Translations under genes and position numbers: made by a program
NCBI GenBank assembly: GCA_020850715.1
Contig: JADZED010000072.1
Coordinates: 1-59,118, forward strand
Length of the DNA stretch: 59,118 nucleotides
Reading direction: 5' to 3'
Source of the DNA: Acidobacteriota bacterium
Lineage (GTDB): Bacteria > Acidobacteriota > Vicinamibacteria > Vicinamibacterales > CAVVIG01
Shown: positions 9,192 to 19,761 of the stretch, piece after piece
How the letters are laid out: the number at the start of each line of letters is the position of its first letter
Position numbering within the stretch: the first letter of the stretch is position 1
The notes under the pieces: model-generated
What the model saw: the letters and a program-made list of their open reading frames with translations, nothing else
What the model was told of the DNA's origin: nothing
Databases searched by the model: none

Positions 9192-10453
9192 ATGTCGGGT
9201 TCGATGTGGCGCTTGCCGCCCGCCTCGCGGATGCGGCCCGCGGCCACGGCCGGATCGTGCTCGAAGAACACCAGCAGGTCGCGCCGGACCGCCTCCGCCA
9301 GAAACGCCTTGCGGGCCGAAACCGTGTCGACCGGATAGAGATCGTAGCCGAGAACCCAGGCGACCGGAAGGTGTGCGAGGGTCGGCAGCAGATCCGCGGC
9401 AAAGGCCGCCGCCTGCCCGTTCGATTCAATCAGCACCATCTGGTGGTGCTGCGTGTGCCCACCGGTCCGCCGGACGCGCACGCCGGGCATGATCGTCCGA
9501 TCCTCGTCGACCAGCTGCAGCACGCCCGCCTCGGCCAGCGGCACGAAGCTGTCGGCCAGGTAGCTCGCGCGATTGCGCTCGTGCGTGTGCGTGGCGTCCT
9601 CCCACTCGCCGCGCCGGACGATGTACTGCGCGCGCGGAAAGCGCGGGCGGACGGCGCCGCCCAGCGTGCGCTCGGTGAAGCCGCCCGCGTGGTCGAAGTG
9701 CAGATGGGTGGCCAGGACGATGTCGATGTCCTCCGGCGCGAGGCCCGCCTCGGCGAGCGTGTGGTCGAGATTGCGCTCGCGCTCGACGCCGTAGATCTCC
9801 TCGAATTTCGCGTCCTGCCTGTCGCCCAGCCCCGCGTCGATGAGCATCGTCCGCGCGCCGCGCACGACCAGCGGCCGCATGGCCAGCGTCACCCGGTTGC
9901 GATCGTCGGCCGGAGCCTTGCGCTCCCACAACGGTTTGGGCACGATGCCGAACATGGCGCCGCCGTCCAGCCGCAGGAAGCCGTCGCACAGCGAGATCAA
10001 CTCGAGATTGCCGACCGTGTACCGGCGGACGCGCATGTCGCGGGCACCGGCCGCGGGCGCCTGCTCGAGCTCCACGAGCACGCCGTGCGCCGACGAGGGG
10101 TGGATGAAGGCGACGCGCGATCCTCCGGCGCCGGGGCGGGGGTGCTCGTCGATCAGCCGCACGCCGCGAGCCTTCAGGTGCGCGAGCGCGGCGTCGAGGT
10201 CGTCCACGCGCAGCGTGATATGGTGCAGCCCGGGCCCGCGCTTCTCGAGGGCGCTCGCGATCGGCGAGTCGGGAGCGGTCGCCTCGAGCAGCTCGAGCTT
10301 CGACGCGCCGACCGAGACGAAGTGGGCGCGGACGCGCTGCGAGCCCACCTCCTCGGCCGCCTGGACCTCGAGTCCGAGCGCGTCGCGATAGAACGCGAGC
10401 GCGGCGTCGAGGTCTCGTACGGCGATGCCGACGTGCTCGAGGACCGCTCTCAC
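9188..10453 (-). CDS. Fusion: methylmalonyl-CoA epimerase (VOC) + metallo-beta-lactamase-fold hydrolase
   Basis: A single open frame of 421 residues with two domains and no stop between them. Residues 1-130 are a glyoxalase/VOC methylmalonyl-CoA epimerase: [33 protein letters not shown], and GVLVELE, giving metal ligands H7, H78 and a C-terminal glutamate. Residues about 141-421 are an MBL-fold hydrolase with THLHFDH at 249-255, then GGHTQHH and AADLLPT. The epimerase converts (2S)- to (2R)-methylmalonyl-CoA; the MBL substrate is unknown, but thioester or lactone hydrolysis would fit the fold. The start GTG at 10453 has a good Shine-Dalgarno GAGGGG. An in-frame internal ATG (residue 140) exists without a ribosome site. 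It lies between meaB and mtnP, supporting a methylmalonyl-CoA role. Confidence 0.88.
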   Translation of the reverse strand: MRAVLEHVGIAVRDLDAALAFYRDALGLEVQAAEEVGSQRVRAHFVSVGASKLELLEATAPDSPIASALEKRGPGLHHITLRVDDLDAALAHLKARGVRLIDEHPRPGAGGSRVAFIHPSSAHGVLVELEQAPAAGARDMRVRRYTVGNLELISLCDGFLRLDGGAMFGIVPKPLWERKAPADDRNRVTLAMRPLVVRGARTMLIDAGLGDRQDAKFEEIYGVERERNLDHTLAEAGLAPEDIDIVLATHLHFDHAGGFTERTLGGAVRPRFPRAQYIVRRGEWEDATHTHERNRASYLADSFVPLAEAGVLQLVDEDRTIMPGVRVRRTGGHTQHHQMVLIESNGQAAAFAADLLPTLAHLPVAWVLGYDLYPVDTVSARKAFLAEAVRRDLLVFFEHDPAVAAGRIREAGGKRHIEPDI

Positions 10454-10518
10454 GCGCGTCCCCTCACGCTGCGCCTCTTCGGCGCGCCTGGCGCGCACCT
10501 CGCCCTCGGCCGCGCCCG

Positions 10519-11508
10519 TCAGGCATCATGGTCCCGCGTCGCCGCAGGATCCGGCCGGCGATCGGCGATGTGCGCTCGCCGAAGCAGGTCGGCCGCCGCG
10601 GTGTAGGGATCGGTCTCCTGCCGGGCGATGCGTTCGGCGACCTCCTGCAGCTCACCCGGCGCGAGCACGCTCCGCTCCAGGTGTTCCATGAAGCGCTGCG
10701 CGACGAGCGCGCGAAGCCGCTGCTCGCTCCTGGCGCGTCGCCGCAGCCCCGCGGCGGGGCCGGCGTGATCGCGCCGCGCCCGAATTGCGGTCACCAGCTC
10801 GGGAATCCCCTCCCCCGTGGTGGCGACGGTGGAGACGATGGGCGGGCGCCACTGGTCCGGCGCCCAGGCCGCCAGCGCCAGGCTCGTCCGGATCGCCGAC
10901 GCGAGCTGCCGCGCCCCCTCGCGATCGGCCTTGTTCACGACGAAGATGTCGGCGATCTCCATGATGCCGGCCTTCAATGCCTGCACATCGTCGCCGGTGC
11001 CCGGCACCAGCACGACGATCGAGACGTCGGCCGTGCGGACGATGTCGATCTCGTCCTGCCCGACGCCGACGGTCTCGATGATGACGATGTCTCGGCCGGC
11101 GGCGTCGAGGATCAGCGCCGCATCGGCGGTCGCGCGCGCCAGGCCGCCCAGGTGGCCGCGGGTCGCCATGCTGCGGATGAACACGCCGGCGTCGCCGGCG
11201 TGTCCCTGCATGCGCACGCGGTCGCCGAGCACGGCGCCGCCGCTGAACGGGCTGGTCGGATCCACGGCGAGCACGCCGACCGTGCGCCCCGCCTCGCGCA
11301 TCGCCGACGTCAGCCGGTCGACGAGCGTGCTCTTGCCCGCGCCGGGCGGACCGGTGACGCCGACCGCCTCGGCGCGGCCCGTGTGCGGAAAGATCGCGGC
11401 GACGAGCGCCGCCGCCGGGCAGCCCTCGTCCTCGACGATCGAGATCGCCCGCGCGATCGCGCGCGGATCGCCCGCGATCACCCGGTCGGCCAGGGTCGGC
11501 GCCGTCAC
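10519..11508 (-). CDS. meaB: Methylmalonyl-CoA mutase-associated GTPase MeaB
   Basis: A 329-residue G3E P-loop GTPase of the MeaB/ArgK family. It protects and reloads the B12 enzyme methylmalonyl-CoA mutase by gating adenosylcobalamin delivery. Walker A is GPPGAGKS at 53-60. It is followed by the family-typical [33 protein letters not shown], the switch [13 protein letters not shown], and the base-specificity motif NKAD. The start GTG at 11508 overlaps the acyl-CoA dehydrogenase stop as GTGA. Immediately downstream is the methylmalonyl-CoA epimerase fusion. The mutase itself is 31 kb away (42.9-45.0 kb). Confidence 0.96.
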   Translation of the reverse strand: MTAPTLADRVIAGDPRAIARAISIVEDEGCPAAALVAAIFPHTGRAEAVGVTGPPGAGKSTLVDRLTSAMREAGRTVGVLAVDPTSPFSGGAVLGDRVRMQGHAGDAGVFIRSMATRGHLGGLARATADAALILDAAGRDIVIIETVGVGQDEIDIVRTADVSIVVLVPGTGDDVQALKAGIMEIADIFVVNKADREGARQLASAIRTSLALAAWAPDQWRPPIVSTVATTGEGIPELVTAIRARRDHAGPAAGLRRRARSEQRLRALVAQRFMEHLERSVLAPGELQEVAERIARQETDPYTAAADLLRRAHIADRRPDPAATRDHDA

Positions 11509-12692
11509 GGCCGTGGCGCGATCCTCCCGTCGGACTCCGCGCGGCCGCGATCCTCCGCCAGCAGCGCTCGCGCGATCACCAGCCGCTGGATCTCGCTGGT
11601 CCCCTCGCCGATGGTCGTGAGCTTGACGTCGCGAAAGAACTTCTCGGCCGGATAATCCTTGACGAAGCCGTAGCCGCCGTGGATCTGCACGCAGTCGTCG
11701 GCCGCCTTCACCGCCGTCTCGCTCGCGTACAGCTTGGCCATGGCCGATTCCGCCGTCGTGCGGCGGCCGCGATCCTGGAGAAAGGCCGCACGGTCGGTCA
11801 GCAGCCGCGCCGCCTCGATGCGCGTCGCGGAGTCGGCCAGCTTCCATTGAGTGGCCTGGAAACTGTCGATCGTCCGCCCGAACGCGGTCCGCGTCTTGGC
11901 ATACGCGCGCGCTGCCTCCCAGGCGCCCTGCGCGAGGCCGACCGCCAGCGCGGCAATGCCGATCCGCCCGGCATCGAGGACGATCATCGTGTCCGCGAAA
12001 CCGCGGCCCGCCTCCCCGAGCAGATGCGCCGCCGGCACGCGGCAGTGGTTGAGGACTACTTCGCTCGTCTCGCTGGCGCGCATGCCCAGCTTGTCTTCCT
12101 TGCGCCCGGCGGCCAGTCCCGGGGTGCCCTTGTCCACGACGAAGGCGGAGATGCCCCCGCGCCCGGCCTCGCGGTCGGTCGCCGCCATGATCACGAAGAC
12201 GTCGGCGGCGGCGCCGTGCGTGATGAACGCCTTCGCGCCGTTCAGCACCCAGCTCCCGCCGTCACGCACGGCGGCGGTGTGCATGCCGGCGGCATCGCTC
12301 CCCGAGGACGCTTCTGTCAGAGCCCAGGCGCCGAGCTTCCGTCCTGTCGCGAGCGGCATCAGCCAGGTGCGCTTCTGCGCTTCGGTACCGGCCAGCGCGA
12401 TGTGCGCCGCACAGAGGCCGTTGTGCGCGGCGACCGAGAGCGCCACCCCCGGATCGACCCGCGCGAGCTCCTCGATGCACACGCAGTAGTCGACCGCCGA
12501 GAGCGCGGCCCCGCCGTACTGCTCGGGGATCTGGATCCCGAGCAGCCCCAGCGCCGCGAGCCGCGGCATCAGCTCGCGGGGAAAGTGCTGCGCGGCGTCC
12601 CATGCCCGGACGTGCGGCCGGATCTCGGTCTCCGCGAACTCGCGAATGCTCCGGCGCAGCAGCTTCTGCTCCTCGCTGACCCGGAAATCCAT
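11505..12692 (-). CDS. Acyl-CoA dehydrogenase
   Basis: A 395-residue flavoprotein dehydrogenase that oxidises an acyl-CoA at C2-C3 with FAD and passes electrons to ETF. Family blocks are [60 protein letters not shown] and [19 protein letters not shown]. The C-terminal [16 protein letters not shown] includes the catalytic-base region (Glu in GTSE). Length and motifs fit a short-chain or branched-chain enzyme; the substrate cannot be assigned. It is the first gene of the run dehydrogenase-meaB-epimerase/MBL-mtnP-PfkB, consistent with substrates that end as propionyl-CoA. The ATG at 12692 gives [20 protein letters not shown], the usual N-terminus. Confidence 0.95.
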   Translation of the reverse strand: MDFRVSEEQKLLRRSIREFAETEIRPHVRAWDAAQHFPRELMPRLAALGLLGIQIPEQYGGAALSAVDYCVCIEELARVDPGVALSVAAHNGLCAAHIALAGTEAQKRTWLMPLATGRKLGAWALTEASSGSDAAGMHTAAVRDGGSWVLNGAKAFITHGAAADVFVIMAATDREAGRGGISAFVVDKGTPGLAAGRKEDKLGMRASETSEVVLNHCRVPAAHLLGEAGRGFADTMIVLDAGRIGIAALAVGLAQGAWEAARAYAKTRTAFGRTIDSFQATQWKLADSATRIEAARLLTDRAAFLQDRGRRTTAESAMAKLYASETAVKAADDCVQIHGGYGFVKDYPAEKFFRDVKLTTIGEGTSEIQRLVIARALLAEDRGRAESDGRIAPRP

Positions 12693-12772
12693 CGGTGCAT
12701 GATACCGCGCCGGGAGAGGACGGGCTGTACAGGCGCGCGGGGCGGGCGTATGATGGCGCGACTGGAGGAGTC

Positions 12773-13255
12773 ATGCGCATCCCGCGCGCGATCGCCCTGG
12801 CGGCCGCCCTGTCCGTCGTCTGCGCCGGCACGGCGCGCGCCGACGCCACCGCCTTTCTGGGAGCCAACCTGTCGCCGGCCAATCGCGCCGTGCGCGGCGG
12901 CGCGCTCGGCTTCGGCCTGCTCATCGTCGGCTTCGAGCTCGAGTACGCCTCGACACCCGGCGATCCCCAGGCGGACGCCCCCGGACTGCGGACCGGGTCG
13001 GCCAACATCCTGCTGCAGACGCCGATCGCGTTCATGGGCATTCAGCCCTACTTCACGACCGGCGGCACCGTGTACCGCGAGGCGCTGGGGACGCATCGTG
13101 ACACGAGCTTCGGAGTGAATACCGGCGGCGGCGTGAAGATCTCGCTTGTCGGACCGGTCCGGCTGCGGGTGGATTACCGGGTGCTGAAGCTCGGGAAGGG
13201 GGCGCTGACGTCGCCGGCGCACCGGGTGTATGCCGGCCTGAACCTCAAGTTCTGA
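12773..13255 (+). CDS. Secreted outer-membrane beta-barrel-like protein
   Basis: A 160-residue protein with a clear signal peptide (MRIPRAIALAAALSVVCAGT, cleavage near ARA-DA at about 25). Alternating hydrophobic/polar strands follow, ending VYAGLNLKF, with the C-terminal aromatic residue typical of barrel proteins. A strong Shine-Dalgarno GGAGGAG lies 6 bp before the ATG at 12773. Glycine-rich turns such as SFGVNTGGGVKISLVGPVRL resemble small OmpW/OmpA-type barrels. It is divergent from the acyl-CoA dehydrogenase (80 bp apart). No specific family or ligand is recognised; probably a small 8-stranded barrel. Confidence 0.72.
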   Translation: MRIPRAIALAAALSVVCAGTARADATAFLGANLSPANRAVRGGALGFGLLIVGFELEYASTPGDPQADAPGLRTGSANILLQTPIAFMGIQPYFTTGGTVYREALGTHRDTSFGVNTGGGVKISLVGPVRLRVDYRVLKLGKGALTSPAHRVYAGLNLKF

Positions 13256-13290
13256 TCGCGGCCTGCGGCTCATGGCCCGGGCAACGATGC

Positions 13291-13311
13291 CGCGAGCCAC
13301 GAGCCCCGAGC
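13291..13311. repeat. 7-bp repeat in a convergent gap
   Basis: Three heptamers CGCGAGC, CACGAGC, CCCGAGC (13291-13311) lie between the barrel-protein stop and the 3' end of the next, convergent gene. They are short and degenerate and belong with the other period-7 arrays. Confidence 0.45.
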
Positions 13312-13312
13312 G

Positions 13313-13783
13313 CTACTTCCCCATGTCGATGAGCAGATTCAGGTTCACGCGATTCAGCCCCATGGCGTAGCAGGCCGCGTACTTGTCGTAGAGCGCCTGC
13401 GCCTCGGTGGGGAACGCCTCGGCGAGGATGTTGGAGACCGTGTAGTCGGCCCCCGGAACGGCTGGGTCGATGATGAAGACGTAGAGCACGTTGGGCCCCG
13501 CCGGATCGGGCGACTTGTAGACGCGCCAGCCCGCCGCCTGCTGCTTGCGCGTGGGGTTCTCGCTCGTGTTGAGCGCCTCCTTCACCTTGTTCATGACCTC
13601 TTCGAAGTCCGCCGTCTTGTCAGGCTTGATAAAGTTCAGGACCAGGCCCGCCTGCGCACTGGGGAATGCGGGTGCGGCGGCTGGCTGCGCCTGCGCGGGC
13701 GGTGCGGCTTCCGGGGTCTGGGCGTGGAGCGTCCCCGCGGCGACCACGGTCAGCACAACTCCAAGTACCATCGAACGAACCAT
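13313..13783 (-). CDS. Secreted protein of unknown function
   Basis: A 156-residue protein with a signal peptide (MVRSMVLGVVLTVVAAGTLH-AQ, about 22 residues). A Pro/Ala/Gln-rich linker (about 23-46) follows, then a globular domain beginning GLVLNFIKPDKTADFEEVMN. The globular part contains NPTRKQQAAGWRVYKS and PGADYTVSNILAEAF, with an alpha/beta pattern reminiscent of small ferredoxin-like (ABM/dabb) folds, but no specific family is recognised. An excellent Shine-Dalgarno AAGGAGG lies 6 bp before the ATG at 13783. Single-gene unit, 55 bp upstream of the hemW 3' end. Likely periplasmic; function unknown. Confidence 0.75.
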   Translation of the reverse strand: MVRSMVLGVVLTVVAAGTLHAQTPEAAPPAQAQPAAAPAFPSAQAGLVLNFIKPDKTADFEEVMNKVKEALNTSENPTRKQQAAGWRVYKSPDPAGPNVLYVFIIDPAVPGADYTVSNILAEAFPTEAQALYDKYAACYAMGLNRVNLNLLIDMGK

Positions 13784-13838
13784 CTCGGCCTCCTTGACGA
13801 TAGGAATTCAAAGGGGAGTTACTTTAGCGTACTCGGGG

Positions 13839-14966
13839 CTACACGAAAACGGCCATGACCTCGTGAGCAAGAAGCATTCCCCGGCGGGTCAACCGGAGCC
13901 GCGGCCCCTCGCGGATTAGACACCCCGCCTCCAGATACCGGTCCAGTTCCCCGCCGTACCGCGCCCAGAGGTCCACGCCGTAGCGGCCGCCCAGGGCGGC
14001 GAGGTCGATGCCGTCGGTCAGGCGCAGGCCCGTGAAGAGGGCGTCGCCGAGGCGCTCGTCGGCGCTCATCGAGCGCACCTCGTCCCTGATGTCGCTCCGG
14101 CTCGCGATGCGCCGGACGTAGTCGCCCGGCGCCGACACGTTCTTCCAGCGCACGCCCCCCTGCGTCGAATGGGCGCCGCAGCCGAGCCCCAGCCATTCCC
14201 CATCGGTCCAGTACTTCAGATTGTGGCGCGATCGGCGCCCTGCCTTCGCGACGTTCGAAATCTCGTACTGCCGGTAGCCGGCCGCCTCGAGCCGCTCCAT
14301 CGCCGTGAGGTACATCGCCTCGGCATCCTCGTCGGGCGCCTGCGACCAGCGGGCGCGCGCCATCTCTTCCCGCAGGGGCGCGTTGGGGTACACCTCGAGC
14401 AGGTACAAGGAGAGGTGGTCCGGGTCGACGGAAACCGCGTCGTCTACCGACGCCAGCCAGTCGGCGACCGACTGGCCGGGCAGCCACATCATCAGGTCGA
14501 TGCTGACGTTGTCGAAGCCGGCGGCGCGCGCCTCGCCGACGGCCGCACGGGCGCGCGCGGCGGTGTGCAGCCGCGAGAGGCGCCGCAGTTCGTCGTCCCG
14601 GAAGGACTGGACGCCGACGCTCAGGCGGGTGACGCCCTCGGCGCGGAACGCGGCCAGCCGGTCGCGGGTGACCGTCTCGGGGTTGGCCTCGAGCGTGATC
14701 TCGCTGTCCGCGCCGAGCGCGAACGCACGCGCGCAGGCGGCGACGATGGCCCCGACCTCTCCAGGCTCGAGCAGCGACGGGGTGCCGCCGCCGAAGTAGA
14801 TCGTGTCGGCCCCTCCTGCCCTTCCCGCCTGTCCCGCCCGATCGATCTCGGTGAGCAGCGCGTCGACATAGCGCGCTTTCAGATCCGCGTCGAACACTCC
14901 CCGGTTGAAGTTGCAGTAGTTGCAGATCGCGGCGCAGAACGGGACGTGGATGTACAGCCCGAGCAT
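13839..14966 (-). CDS. hemW: Radical SAM heme chaperone HemW (coproporphyrinogen III oxidase-like)
   Basis: A 375-residue radical SAM protein. The cluster motif is C11-x3-C15-x2-C18 in YIHVPFCAAICNYCNFNRG, followed by TIYFGGGTPSLLEPGEV and EITLEANPETVTRDRLAAFR. The HemN_C-like C-terminus is about 295-375. It is shorter than oxygen-independent coproporphyrinogen oxidase HemN and lacks an N-terminal extension, so HemW (heme insertion chaperone) is the better name. A run of three 9-mers inside the gene (14813-14839) encodes the low-complexity RAGQAGRAGG just before TIYFGGG and looks like an in-frame insertion. It follows the DnaC-like ATPase gene by 12 bp. Confidence 0.92.
   Translation of the reverse strand: MLGLYIHVPFCAAICNYCNFNRGVFDADLKARYVDALLTEIDRAGQAGRAGGADTIYFGGGTPSLLEPGEVGAIVAACARAFALGADSEITLEANPETVTRDRLAAFRAEGVTRLSVGVQSFRDDELRRLSRLHTAARARAAVGEARAAGFDNVSIDLMMWLPGQSVADWLASVDDAVSVDPDHLSLYLLEVYPNAPLREEMARARWSQAPDEDAEAMYLTAMERLEAAGYRQYEISNVAKAGRRSRHNLKYWTDGEWLGLGCGAHSTQGGVRWKNVSAPGDYVRRIASRSDIRDEVRSMSADERLGDALFTGLRLTDGIDLAALGGRYGVDLWARYGGELDRYLEAGCLIREGPRLRLTRRGMLLAHEVMAVFV
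14813..14839. repeat. Three 9-bp repeat units inside hemW
   Basis: CTCCTGCCC, TTCCCGCCT and GTCCCGCCC follow one another without gaps. The same unit family occurs upstream of lolD and inside the penicillin acylase gene. Here it is translated (minus strand) as an Ala-Gly-rich patch in front of the conserved TIYFGGG block. Confidence 0.75.
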
Positions 14967-14978
14967 GGCTGCAGCTCC

Positions 14979-15821
14979 CTATGTGCCCGCCCGTCCGCCC
15001 GGCCATTTCAGGTCGGCCTTGCCGTCGCGCCCCGGCGGTTCACGCAGTTGCGCACGGGCGGCACGCGAGGCGCGCGCGGGCAGGGTGCGCCGGCGCATCT
15101 TCCACAAGGTGACGAGATCGTCGACGCCGCCGTTGGCCGGCAACTCGCGGTAGTCGGCGCCGTCCATCTCGACGAACTCGCACATCTCGTGCAGGCGCGA
15201 GCGCATGCGGGCGCCGATGCGGAACAGCAGCGCGTTGGGATCGGTGTCGTCGGGGATGTCGAGGTAGTTCGAGGTGAAGATCGTCAGGCGCCGCTCGTTG
15301 TATCGCGTGTTGACGATCAGATTCATCGTCTCGTCGACCCACTCGGAGGTCTTCTCGGCGCCGAGATCGTCGAGCACCAGCAGATCGGCCTGCATGACCG
15401 GCCGGAGCACCTCGATTTCGGTCGTGCGGATCGCCGGATCGTAGGTGCTGCGGATGACCCGCAGCAGGTCGCGCGTGTCGTAGAAGAGGCCGCGCGCGCC
15501 GGATGCCTGCACGACCTGCTTCAGCACCGCGACCGCGAGATGCGTCTTGCCCACCCCGGGCTGCCCCTCGAGCAGCAGCCCCTTGCCGACGACCGGAAAG
15601 GCCTCGGCCACGCGCCGCGCGCGCGCCGCCGCTTTCTCGAGCGATTCGTTGTACGCGGAGAAGGTGTCGAGCGTGCAGTGGAGATACCGCTTCGGGACGT
15701 TGGCCTCGGCGAGTCGATCGCGCACGAGCCGTTCGCGCCAGCAGTCGCAGCGTTCGACACGGTGCACGCCGTCCAGCTCGACGGGCTTCCAGCCGGTGTC
15801 GTCGCACTGCGCGCACGCCAT
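14979..15821 (-). CDS. DnaC/DnaI/IstB-like ATP-binding protein
   Basis: A 280-residue AAA+ ATPase of the helicase-loader type. The N-terminus carries a probable zinc site (C3, C6, C25, C27). Walker A GQPGVGKT is at 86-93, Walker B ADLLVLDDLGAEKTSEW at 145-161, and sensor 1 in TIFTSNYLD. An arginine-rich tail follows RIGARMRSRLHEM. The family loads replicative helicase (DnaC, DnaI) or assists transposition (IstB). No transposase is adjacent, so a chromosomal helicase-loading role is more likely. The last ~30 residues, rich in Arg/Ala/Gly, are low-complexity and may be a recent extension. Located between hspR and hemW. Confidence 0.85.
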   Translation of the reverse strand: MACAQCDDTGWKPVELDGVHRVERCDCWRERLVRDRLAEANVPKRYLHCTLDTFSAYNESLEKAAARARRVAEAFPVVGKGLLLEGQPGVGKTHLAVAVLKQVVQASGARGLFYDTRDLLRVIRSTYDPAIRTTEIEVLRPVMQADLLVLDDLGAEKTSEWVDETMNLIVNTRYNERRLTIFTSNYLDIPDDTDPNALLFRIGARMRSRLHEMCEFVEMDGADYRELPANGGVDDLVTLWKMRRRTLPARASRAARAQLREPPGRDGKADLKWPGGRAGT

Positions 15822-16056
15822 GTCAGGCCCGATGGCTGCGCCGCGGCGCCGCGCGGCGGCGCGTGGCGCCGGTCCCCGTGCCGATCCGCCGGACGCGCGC
15901 GCGCGGACGACCGAGGCCGTCCTGGATCGCCTGTGCCATCCGCGGCGGCTGCGGCGTCGGGTCGGAAGTCAGTCTCGGAAGGTGCGCGACATCGCGCAGG
16001 TGGCAGGACAACGTCGCTGCTTCGTCGGTCGGCCGCCTCGACACCGCAGAAGCATA

Positions 16057-16476
<420 letters not shown>

Positions 16477-16477
16477 A

Positions 16478-16513
16478 GCAGAGTAGGCGGAGCAGGCAGA
16501 GCAGGAAGGCCAG
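16478..16513. repeat. 9-bp degenerate array directly upstream of hspR
   Basis: GCAGAGTAG, GCGGAGCAG, GCAGAGCAG and GAAGGCCAG follow each other without gap, beginning one base upstream of the hspR start codon. The position mirrors the lolD array: an uninterrupted 9-bp array touching a start codon in place of a ribosome-binding site. Confidence 0.7.
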
Positions 16514-16557
16514 GTACAGCGGCCCGGCCAGGGTCGCCGGGCCATGTCCCCGGCGCC

Positions 16558-17694
16558 CTACGTCGCTGGTCTTGCGGGTCCCTGGTCCCCTGCGCCCCTC
16601 CTCACGTCGTCCACATTGATCCGCCCGAACTCCCGCAGCAGCTCCTTCGACCGCTCGTCGAGCATCCGGGGCAGCACGATGCGCACCTCGACGACGAGAT
16701 CCCCGCGCCGGCCGGTGCGGGGGGAGGGCGCGCCGCGCTCCCGCAGCCGGAACCGCTGCCCCGATTGCGTGCCCGGCGGGACGCGCAGGCGGGCGGTGCC
16801 CTCGATCGCCGGCACGTCGATCCTGGCGCCGAGCGCCGCCTCGTGGACGGCGATCGGCACCGCGATGTGCAGGTCGTCGCCGTCGCGCCGGAACAGCGGG
16901 TGCGGCTTCACGCGCACGGTGAGGGTCAGGTCGCCGCTCTCGCCGCCGTGCCGTCCGGCGTGCCCCTTGCCGGCAACGCGGACGATGGCGGCATCGGCCA
17001 GCCCCGCCGGCAGCGCGACCGTGAGCGTCTCGGTCCGCAGTTCGACCTGCTGCCCTCCGCAGGCCGGGCAGCGCGACTGCGCGTGAACGCCGGTCCCGCG
17101 GCAGTGCGGGCAGGTCTTGGAGAAGACCATGTGTCCCCGCGCCGACTTCAGAACGCCCACCCCCTGGCATCGCGCGCAGGGGCGCTCGCCCGCCTGGATG
17201 GTGCCGGCGCCGCGGCACGTCTGGCATGCCACGTGACGCACCACGCTCAGCCGGCGCTCGCCGCCGCGCATCGCCTCCTCGAACCCGATCGCGATCGTCT
17301 CGTGCAGATCGGCGCCCCGTTCGGGCATGCCGTGGCCGCGGCCCGGCTCGGGCGGGCGCAGCACCTCGGCGAACAGATCGCCGAAGGTTGGCGCCGCCGC
17401 ACCGTCCTCGGCCGCCGAGAAGTCGAAGCCTTCGAACCCGAAGGCGGCCTCACCCGTCTCCGATATCGTCCATCCGGAGAGGTCGTACCGCCGGCGGCGC
17501 TCCGGGTCGATGAGGGTCTCGTAAGCCTCGGCAATCTGCCGGAAACGGGCGGCGGCGAGGCGATCACCCGGATTGATGTCCGGATGATGCCGCCGCGCCA
17601 GGCGCCGGTAGGCGCGCTTGATCTCGCTGTCGGTGGCCGCCCGCTCGAGCCCGAGGAGGATGTAGAAGTCCATACGGTGCTGTCGATCGCTCAT
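16558..17694 (-). CDS. dnaJ: Molecular chaperone DnaJ (Hsp40)
   Basis: A 378-residue type I Hsp40. J domain at about 8-72 with the DnaK-stimulating HPD at 37-39. A short Gly/Phe-containing segment (GEAAFGFEGFDFS) follows. The zinc domain has all four CxxC pairs: 157/160, 173/176, 195/198, 209/212. C-terminal substrate-binding domains start at about 215. It presents unfolded clients to DnaK. Start ATG at 17694 has GGAGG close upstream; the second Met (residue 8, MDFYILLGL) is an alternative. It is 62 bp after dnaK. No grpE gene is present in this operon, unlike the common dnaK-grpE-dnaJ-hspR order, so the nucleotide exchange factor must be encoded elsewhere. Confidence 0.95.
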   Translation of the reverse strand: MSDRQHRMDFYILLGLERAATDSEIKRAYRRLARRHHPDINPGDRLAAARFRQIAEAYETLIDPERRRRYDLSGWTISETGEAAFGFEGFDFSAAEDGAAAPTFGDLFAEVLRPPEPGRGHGMPERGADLHETIAIGFEEAMRGGERRLSVVRHVACQTCRGAGTIQAGERPCARCQGVGVLKSARGHMVFSKTCPHCRGTGVHAQSRCPACGGQQVELRTETLTVALPAGLADAAIVRVAGKGHAGRHGGESGDLTLTVRVKPHPLFRRDGDDLHIAVPIAVHEAALGARIDVPAIEGTARLRVPPGTQSGQRFRLRERGAPSPRTGRRGDLVVEVRIVLPRMLDERSKELLREFGRINVDDVRRGAGDQGPARPAT

Positions 17695-17756
17695 CGCCTC
17701 CGGCAGACTGCGCGACGGCGTCGCGCCGGTAATGCGTCACCGCCAATCGGCAATTG

Positions 17757-19676
<1,920 letters not shown>

Positions 19677-19721
19677 GGAGTCCTCTCGAATCGCGATCGC
19701 ACGCTGGCTGATGCTCCTGCG

Positions 19722-19750
19722 ATTATGAAAATTGAGTGAGTCATTGTCAA
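19722..19750 (-). promoter_or_regulatory. Sigma-70 promoter of dnaK
   Basis: On the minus strand: TTGACA (19750-19745), a 17-bp spacer, and CATAAT (19727-19722). This is a near-consensus housekeeping promoter. The start point would be near 19715, giving a leader of about 40 nt before the dnaK ATG. Confidence 0.75.
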
Positions 19751-19751
19751 T
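19731..19751. promoter_or_regulatory. HAIR-like HspR operator between dnaK and the PBP gene
   Basis: ATTGAGT-N7-TGTCAAT matches the HAIR consensus CTTGAGT-N7-ACTCAAG in 10 of 14 half-site positions with exact 7-bp spacing, and is itself an ATTGA...TCAAT inverted repeat. It covers the dnaK -35 box. hspR is in the dnaK operon, giving an autoregulatory loop. Confidence 0.72.
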
Positions 19752-19761
19752 GTGGTACGCT
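19732..19761 (+). promoter_or_regulatory. Possible promoter of the penicillin-binding protein gene
   Basis: TTGAGT (19732-19737), an 18-bp spacer, then TACGCT (19756-19761). Its -35 is the left half-site of the HAIR-like operator. Transcription would start near 19768-19770, at the in-frame GTG at 19770, so the mRNA may be leaderless. Confidence 0.4.

Noticed and set aside
10026..10036. Splitting the epimerase/MBL fusion at the internal ATG (residue 140)
   Set aside because: No ribosome-binding site and no stop codon upstream in the same frame, so separate translation is not supported by sequence.
15823..16044. 73-codon frame between hspR and the DnaC-like gene
   Set aside because: Arg/Ala/Pro-rich without a recognisable fold, GTG start without ribosome site. 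Position is suggestive but composition looks like random GC-rich sequence.
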